Shown one piece after another: positions 58,201 through 64,000 of a stretch of DNA of 64,000 nucleotides. The notes under the pieces are model-generated. The model made no database searches and was not told the origin of the DNA. It saw only the letters and a list, made by a program, of their open reading frames with translations. Every line of letters starts with the position of its first letter. The stretch's first letter is position 1. This DNA is from Strongyloides papillosus (lineage: Eukaryota > Nematoda > Chromadorea > Rhabditida > Strongyloididae): assembly GCA_005656395.1 (NCBI GenBank), contig SRSI01000020.1, positions 744,001 to 808,000 of the forward strand, given 5' to 3'. Both the position numbers and the translations under genes were made by a program.

Positions 58201-58382
58201 TCATATGCAAAATTATTTTTAAATTTAATTAACGCATCATAGGTCTTTTCTCTTATACATTTATTATTATTTTTGCACTCAAAACAATTAGAATCTCTAC
58301 TGACTTTTTCAATAACACATTCATCAAAAGTTGTTTATAAATCTTTCAATGGAGTCTCGTAAAATAACATATCCAATAATTC
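58201..58382 (-). pseudogene. Possible decayed Cys-bearing coding relic
   Basis: One minus-strand frame reads ELLDMLFYETPLKDL, a TAA at 58337-58335, then TTFDECVIEKVSRDSNCFEC and KNNNKCIREKTYDALIKF to a TGA. The four Cys and charged composition look like the end of a small secreted protein. Family unknown. Confidence 0.25.
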
Positions 58383-59007
58383 ATGTTTTTTTTAGCTACC
58401 TTAAAAATATATTTTAAGTAGAAATAAAGATTGTTATTATTTTTATCGGTGTTTTATAATGCCGACAAAAGATGTACGCCCACACCGATCACTGATATTC
58501 AGGTACTTTTTAATTAATCAAAGTTTTTTTTTAAAGTAATATAATATTATAACAAGAATTTTTAGTAAACTTTGATTTTTTTACAGGTTAATAAGTCTAT
58601 ATATTCAATTAGCACTGCATTTACTTTTAAAGTGTTCTCTAATGAGACATGGTGATATAATATATCTATGTACAAAATAATAATTTTATTTTCGCTAATA
58701 TTGTAATATATGTTAGATAATGTAAAATAAAGTAGATATCCAATAAATATTAATAATAAACAGTTTAATATGATCAACTATTTATAACTTTTTTTTTTAA
58801 TAATTTGATAGAAATTTATCAAATCAAAATTACATCTGCCTTGATCACAATATTACACTTTACATAAATATATGTAGTAAAAGAAAAATCATTTTTTAAT
58901 TGATTAGTTTAAAGCTTCTTTAAATAATTGGTATATAAAATAATAGAAAAGACATAATGGCATTATTTTTGATTGGCGCAAAAGAAAGAAATATATATAA
59001 TATTAAA

Positions 59008-59745
59008 ATGATGAATCATTGCGTTTTTTTTGCTTTCCTTTTGTTGTTAAGGACAATTTTATCATTTCCTTTATCTGATACTATTAATATAATTGACTCT
59101 AATGAGAAAATTGAATTTGAATCAAAAGATGAAAATTTATTACCTGTAAATTTTGACAAGAACAATACTATACATAATGTTGAAAAGTAAGGAAAAAAAT
59201 CTTTATTTTTATAATATATGTACTATCTTTTTTTTGTTTTTAGAAGTTTAGACATTATTCAAGAAAATATTGAGAAATCTTTACATGATGATAAAGATGA
59301 CATTGATGGAGGAGGTGAACAAGATATTATTAGTGATATAATAATAGAACCAAATTCTATTTTATCTCCTATAACAAATAATGATAGTGATACTCTAACA
59401 AATTCATCATTAAGTTTTATAAATGTAACATTAGACGATGAGGGGAATTCTCAATTTTCAAATGATGATGAGACATCGTCAAATGACATTTTTTCGGAAG
59501 TTAATTTTAATAACAATATTACAACATCCATAGTCCAAACAACACAATCAATTAGTATGTATACAACTGTTGATACTATTCTGTTGAATGTTAATGGCAA
59601 AAGAGAATCATGGTGGACAAGGTTTATGGCTGGAATACGATGTGCATTAAGAGATTGCTCCAAAATCCATGAAATTCTTGGTTTGGACGAAGAAAAAAAT
59701 GTTAGAGGTATATTTGAAGGGTCATATATGAAAAAGATGCTTTAA
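59008..59745 (+). CDS. Secreted acidic Asn/Ser-rich protein with a basic Cys-containing C-terminus
   Basis: Exons 59008-59186 and 59244-59745 (57-base intron, phase 2) give about 226 residues. A signal peptide (HCVFFAFLLLLRTILSFPL) starts the protein; an upstream ATG at 58957 is in frame but gives a less signal-like start. The middle is acidic and Asn/Ser/Thr-rich with several N-glycosylation sites (NSS, NVT). At the end a dibasic KR precedes ESWWTRFMAGIRCALRDCSK, a compact basic segment with two Cys five apart, then EILGLDEEKNVRGIFEG. The layout suggests a prohormone that releases a C-terminal peptide; that is inference. No homologue recognised. Confidence 0.55.
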
Positions 59746-60615
59746 TATTATTTATAAACATTGCATTATTATTACAGCACAAAATTAATATTTTTAACTT
59801 CTTTTGTTTGATCACCAGATATTATAATATGATCAAGTCGAACTTTAATATATCTGATTATAGATCAACTTTAAAAAATTTAACGATTATATTTTTATAA
59901 AGTTATATATGCATTGATGTCTTGATATTTATTTCCATTGTTATTTATAAAAAATGATTGTTATTGCTAAATTTTACATATTTTTAATTGATATCATTTC
60001 AATTCTATAACTTATTTAATTTATGTAGACAAGTTGTCTTAAAAATTAAATAGTAAATTATTTATTATGTCATTTTATTTGTTTTTTATATTGAATAACT
60101 TAAAATTGACATTATAAAAACTTTTTAATATAAAATATTAATTTTCAAAAAAAATTTATTGCAATTATTTTTAAAAATACATAAAGAAAATTTAGACAAA
60201 TAAAAGCAGTCATTAACAAAACAGTATTAAAATGAATTTTTATACTTATTTTCAATAAATCAATAACTTTAAAAACAAAGCAATTATTATCATTAACAAA
60301 ATCTTGTTAAGTACCAAAAAAAGATAATTTTCTATTATTAAATAAGAAATAAGTAAGTATTGACATTCGTAAGGATAGTATATATAATAATAGTTAGTAA
60401 TATTTAAGAAAAATAAAAATTTATTTTTGAACATTTTTGGTTAAAAATTCATTTTTGCTAGAATTTTAATAAACAAATTTTTTAAAAAGTAACTATATAA
60501 ATGATTTAGCATGGATTTTATAACCCTAACAAGTTTGATTAACATAAAACATATAAAAAAAAATTTTTTTAATTTGGTCGCTATTCGTAAGATAATAAAT
60601 ATTCGCCTGGGGCAT
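59746..60615. other. Intergenic region before tRNA-Leu, nothing recognised
   Basis: About 870 bases of AT-rich DNA with no ORF of note. Confidence 0.5.
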
Positions 60616-60697
60616 GGCGAGATGGCCGAGCGGTCTAAGGCGCCAGTTTAAGGCACTGGTATCTTCGGATGCGTGGGTTCGAATCCCACTCTCGTCA
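60616..60697 (+). tRNA. tRNA-Leu(AAG)
   Basis: A full class II tRNA of 82 bases. Acceptor arms GGCGAGA (5') and TCTCGTC (3') pair with one G-U, followed by discriminator A. The D arm has GGCCGAGCGG (A box), the anticodon stem CCAGT/ACTGG encloses TTAAGGC so the anticodon is AAG (Leu, CTT codons), a short variable arm with TATCTTCGGATG follows, and the T arm contains GGGTTCGAATCCC (B box). The T run starting at 60704 is a likely RNA polymerase III terminator. It is the only tRNA I see in the window. Confidence 0.95.
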
Positions 60698-60720
60698 AGA
60701 ATCTTTTTGGCCCCACAAAC

Positions 60721-61206
60721 TCACTTGCACAACCCACAACTCTTGGGACACATGTAATTTCTATAGGACTTCGAGTAAAAGGGGTTATGGCAAAAATCGT
60801 TGTTTTTCCATAGTTTACACACTGAATGTTTATCTTGACAAACGTTCTTCGTAAGTTTTCCCTTCAATATTTTCATACCAATGAAATTATTAAACTTTAC
60901 GTCAAAATCGTTTTTATAAATTGAATTGAAAAACTCTTTGTTTGCGTGATATTTTTCATCATTATATCTATTGTCATTTTGTGGAACTTCCATTAAAAAT
61001 TTTAACGCATTTTTGTATGCTCGAAAATGGCTTTCTTGTTCATCTCTTGAATTTTCTTTCCCATTGTTATTTAAAGAATTGCTGTGCCTCCTCGAATTGA
61101 GATTATAAAGAGGAAAATTACAAAAAACTGCATCTCCCGAAGGACAAATAGTACTAGCATGATAAATCATTAGAAATAAAGAAAATAATATCGTAAAAAA
61201 AGTCAT
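60721..61206 (-). CDS. Secreted ShKT-domain protein
   Basis: A single-exon 161-residue protein. A signal peptide (FFTILFSLFLMIYHASTICP) is followed by a basic, Asn-rich region of about 100 residues and a C-terminal ShKT domain with six Cys: CQDKHSVCKLWKNNDFC, then CPKSCGLC. The ShKT fold is common in nematode secreted enzymes and small ligands; here it stands alone with no catalytic domain. The stop codon lies only 24 bases from the tRNA-Leu gene on the opposite strand, so its 3' UTR must run into the tRNA locus. Confidence 0.8.
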   Translation of the reverse strand: MTFFTILFSLFLMIYHASTICPSGDAVFCNFPLYNLNSRRHSNSLNNNGKENSRDEQESHFRAYKNALKFLMEVPQNDNRYNDEKYHANKEFFNSIYKNDFDVKFNNFIGMKILKGKLTKNVCQDKHSVCKLWKNNDFCHNPFYSKSYRNYMCPKSCGLCK

Positions 61207-61504
61207 GTCAATTGAAGCTAAATGGATAAATATTAGTTCAATGTTTCTTTGGAGCGATAATTATACTTTAAATAATTTCAGATACTATTATATCAATTAC
61301 ACTTGTAGTATCATAGTTGCATTACTAAAGAATATATACTATAAACACAAAAGACAGGAGAAAAGAATTATTGTAATGATAATCACGACTTCGTAATGGA
61401 GATAATTTTACAGATAAACCAAAACAAAAAGAGAATGGTACTTTATTTTTAAACGAAATGACGCTTAAATTCCCACAAAATAATCTTATCATAGATATTA
61501 TAAA

Positions 61505-64000
61505 TTAAAATTTCTGAGCAATCAAAAACTGATTAATAGAAGGTCCGTTACGCTTCAAAAGTTGGTAGTTGTTACGCATCTTTTCGGTCGTTTGTCTTAT
61601 TGGGCGATCAAGAGTAGTTTGAGTTACAGAATCAGTATTGCATTTAAAGAAATTTTCAAAGTCAGTAGCCATTGATTCAGAAGCGATAGCTTCTGCTGAA
61701 AGTTTAAGACACCTTTGGAAAAGAGAACTATTAGCATTTCCGAATTTTTTAAAAAGTAACACCATATTATTTAAGAAGTATTTGTATATGAAATCTTGCC
61801 CAACTTTGTTTGAGGAAGCTCCAGCAAAAAGAATCATAAGATCTTGTGAACGAATCTTATTCTTTACGAATCCATAATCAAAAACAGATTCAAGCAAAGC
61901 GGTATCTCTAGTTTGAGCCATACCTAATATACAACTTCTTTCAACCTCAGAAAAGTTGATTGTTTCAAAAATATTTTGAAGTTGTTCGATTCCTGCAGTT
62001 CCGTCTTCTCTTCCAATTACACCATAAATAGTACTTCTTAAATTTGGATCAATGTTCGTCTTGTTTTTGTAATGATCATAGAATTTTTCTCTCGCAGCAT
62101 CGATGGTTGGTTTATGGCCAGCTAAAGCTAATCTATTAAGAACGAGTCCTCTAAGTTGAGAAACTCTTCCATCCTCATCTTTTTTAGCCTCCCATCCAAG
62201 TTTCGCGGCGAGTGGTTCCAAATTTTTAATTACAAATGAATTAAAACGACCCACAACATCAGTATCTTCAAATCTAGCCAATACATTTGAAAGAGCTCCA
62301 ATGCCAGCATCAAGTGTACTACGGACAACATAATCATCCTCATTAATCGATGCTTCAAACAATTTTACGAAATGGGTTCCATCTAATTTTCCAGCTTTTA
62401 CCAAAGCAAACATATCGTTAGCTATTCCAAATCTATCCAAAACTGAAAGGGTTTCATCACGAACAGCGTCGATAAGACTGTTTAGCATATCATCAGCATA
62501 CTCAACTCTATAAAATCCTGTTGTTCCAGTATTAAGTTTAACCCATTCACATGGGTCAACATCTTCAATAGTGAACGTCTCCGTTGCCTTAGTCATGAGG
62601 AATTTGTATTTTGGCTGATCCTTTGATGATTTAGTAGAAATTGATATAGGAATATGCCATATTTGTGGAGATTCACTTTCACCACCATCAGCAATAAATC
62701 TCTTTTGAGATAATGTTAAAACTCTTTTGTTTCCTTCAATAGTTTGGCTTACAGACACAAGTGGGAATCCGATTTGTTTGGTCCATGTATCCATCATTTG
62801 TTGAATATTTTGGCCAGAGGCTTCTGACAAGGCATTCCAAAGATCCATAGTAACTGTATTACTATATTGATGCTTTTTAATATAATTACGAAGCGCCTTT
62901 TGGAAAGTTGGTTCACCCAAATGACTGTACAACATTCTTAATACAGAATTAGATTTTTGATATGTAATAGCATCATATATCTCCTCAAGTTCGGATGGGT
63001 TATCAATTGGTACTTCTATTGGATGAGAAGATCTAAGAGAATCTAATGAAAAACCAGATGTTACCTCCTCATTTAAAAATTGTTGCCAAATATTAAATTC
63101 AGGATAGTTTGCACCAACCATAACATATTCCATGAATGAAGCAAATCCTTCTTTAAGCCATAATTGATTCCACCATGCGTGTGTAACAACATTACCAAAC
63201 CATTGATGGGCAATTTCGTGAGCAATAACTAAAGCTATGTAGCTTTTCTGCTTAACAGAAGTTTTTGATGGATCCATAAGAAGAGCAACTTCACGGAATG
63301 TCAAAAGTCCAGTGTTTTCCATAGCACCCATAGAAAAGTCAGGTATGGCTATCATGTCCATCTTCGAAACTGGATAGTTGAAGTCAAACCACTCGTTGAA
63401 GTAATTCAAAGCTTTGATTCCAACTTCTAAAGCGAAACGACCTTGATCTTTCTTTCCCGGAATTGTATAAACTCGTACAATTGTACCATTATTGCTTTTA
63501 CCCTACAGAAAAAATAATATAATACTACGGAAAAGATAACCTACCTCGATGTAATCAAAATTACCGACTACAAAAGCAACTAAATAGGCAGACATATTAA
63601 TTGTAGGAGCAAACTCAACAAGTTTTGTTCCGTCACCCATGTCTTTTGTTGATACTACTTCCATGTTTGAGAGAGCAGTAAGAGAACTGTCGACTTGGAG
63701 ACTAATGTCAAATATAGCCCTATAGATAGGTTCGTCAAAACATGGGAAACTTTTTCTAGCATAAGTGCTTTCAAATTGTGTTGATACCATGTAATTCTCT
63801 TTTGATGTTGAAGTTTTATATGTTGACCGATAAAAACCAGTCATTTTATCATTATGAGTACCAGTAAAAGTTATATGTAACTTAATTTCCTGAGGCTCAA
63901 TGTATTCAGGGAAATTAACTTTAATCATTTCTAGTGTGTTATCATAAGTATGATCAATATTTTCAATTGTATTACCATTAGAAAGTCTAACAGAAATAGC
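61505..64000 (-). CDS. pam-1: Puromycin-sensitive aminopeptidase (M1 family), 5' end missing
   Basis: Two exons are visible, 63545-64000 and 61505-63502 (42-base intron, phase 0); the reading frame is open to the window edge, so the first exon(s) are missing. Motifs in order: CFDEPIYRAIFDIS, SMGAMENTGLLTFRE (substrate-anchoring GAMEN), the zinc site HEIAHQWFG with the third ligand Glu in LWLKEGFASF, and GTTGFYRVEY. The C-terminal ERAP1-like helical domain ends in NQFLIAQKF. The gluzincin enzyme removes N-terminal residues in the cytosol; C. elegans PAM-1 acts in meiotic exit and embryo polarity. Its bases are less AT-rich than neighbours. Confidence 0.95.

Larger units (their letters stand above)
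56470..59007. other. AT-rich intergenic stretch with two weak ORF traces
   Basis: About 2.5 kb. The region holds a small hydrophobic ORF at 56616-56792 (minus) and a Cys-bearing relic at 58201-58382 (minus), both listed separately; otherwise nothing recognised. Confidence 0.5.

Overview
The window looks like nuclear DNA of a parasitic-type nematode close to Strongyloides/Parastrongyloides (inference). The reasons are very AT-rich DNA, mostly 40-60 base introns ending in T-rich AG acceptors, acceptor-like T-rich AG sites just before many start codons (as expected for spliced-leader trans-splicing), and nematode-specific families: an flp-18 neuropeptide precursor, a transthyretin-like protein, an ShKT protein, an NRF-6-type acyltransferase and an EB-module protein. 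No virus, plasmid, CRISPR or bacterial gene is visible. One tRNA gene, tRNA-Leu(AAG), was found.

Layout. 1-1470(-): N-terminus of a tandem calponin-homology, spectrin-superfamily protein running off the left edge. 4.8-7.2 kb: a coiled-coil protein and a tail-anchored MSP-domain protein, divergent. 7.4-9.7 kb(-): closely spaced cluster mrps-5, a 44-residue membrane microprotein, and a syntaxin-6/10-type SNARE. 9.9-13 kb(+): csb-1 (ERCC6-type repair ATPase), divergent from mrps-5. 13-15.8 kb: a retinol-dehydrogenase-like SDR, RNase H1 and a secreted orphan. 16.3-17.5 kb(-): flp-18. 19.7-27 kb(-): a very large secreted EB-module gene. 28.5-30.1 kb(-): AGFG/Hrb ArfGAP. 33.2-34.9 kb(+): tetraspan protein and a small basic protein that may be its alternative C-terminus. 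35.9-36.9 kb(-): secreted protein with five helical repeats. 37.7-38.4 kb(-): mrpl-48. 40.8-44.7 kb: vps-37 (ESCRT-I) and vps-39 (HOPS), divergent. 44.9-48.2 kb: secreted orphan, phip-1, BTB protein. 49.7-52.8 kb(+): tandem pair of mercaptopyruvate sulfurtransferases. 52.9-56.5 kb(-): NRF-6-like acyltransferase and transthyretin-like protein. 59-61.2 kb: secreted orphan, tRNA-Leu, ShKT protein. 61.5-64 kb(-): pam-1 M1 aminopeptidase running off the right edge.

Gene themes are mixed and housekeeping: mitochondrial translation (mrps-5, mrpl-48), endosome traffic (vps-37, vps-39, syntaxin, AGFG), secreted proteins and neuropeptides. A striking feature is a set of one-base frame breaks inside otherwise intact genes: SNARE, SDR, EB gene at one certain and one possible site, possibly csb-1, and one secreted orphan. 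Several sit on or near A/T runs, so the simplest reading is indel error in the assembly, although a biological cause cannot be excluded from sequence alone. Large AT-rich gaps (1.5-4.8, 17.5-19.7, 30.1-33.2, 38.4-40.8 and 56.5-59 kb) show no recognisable gene.
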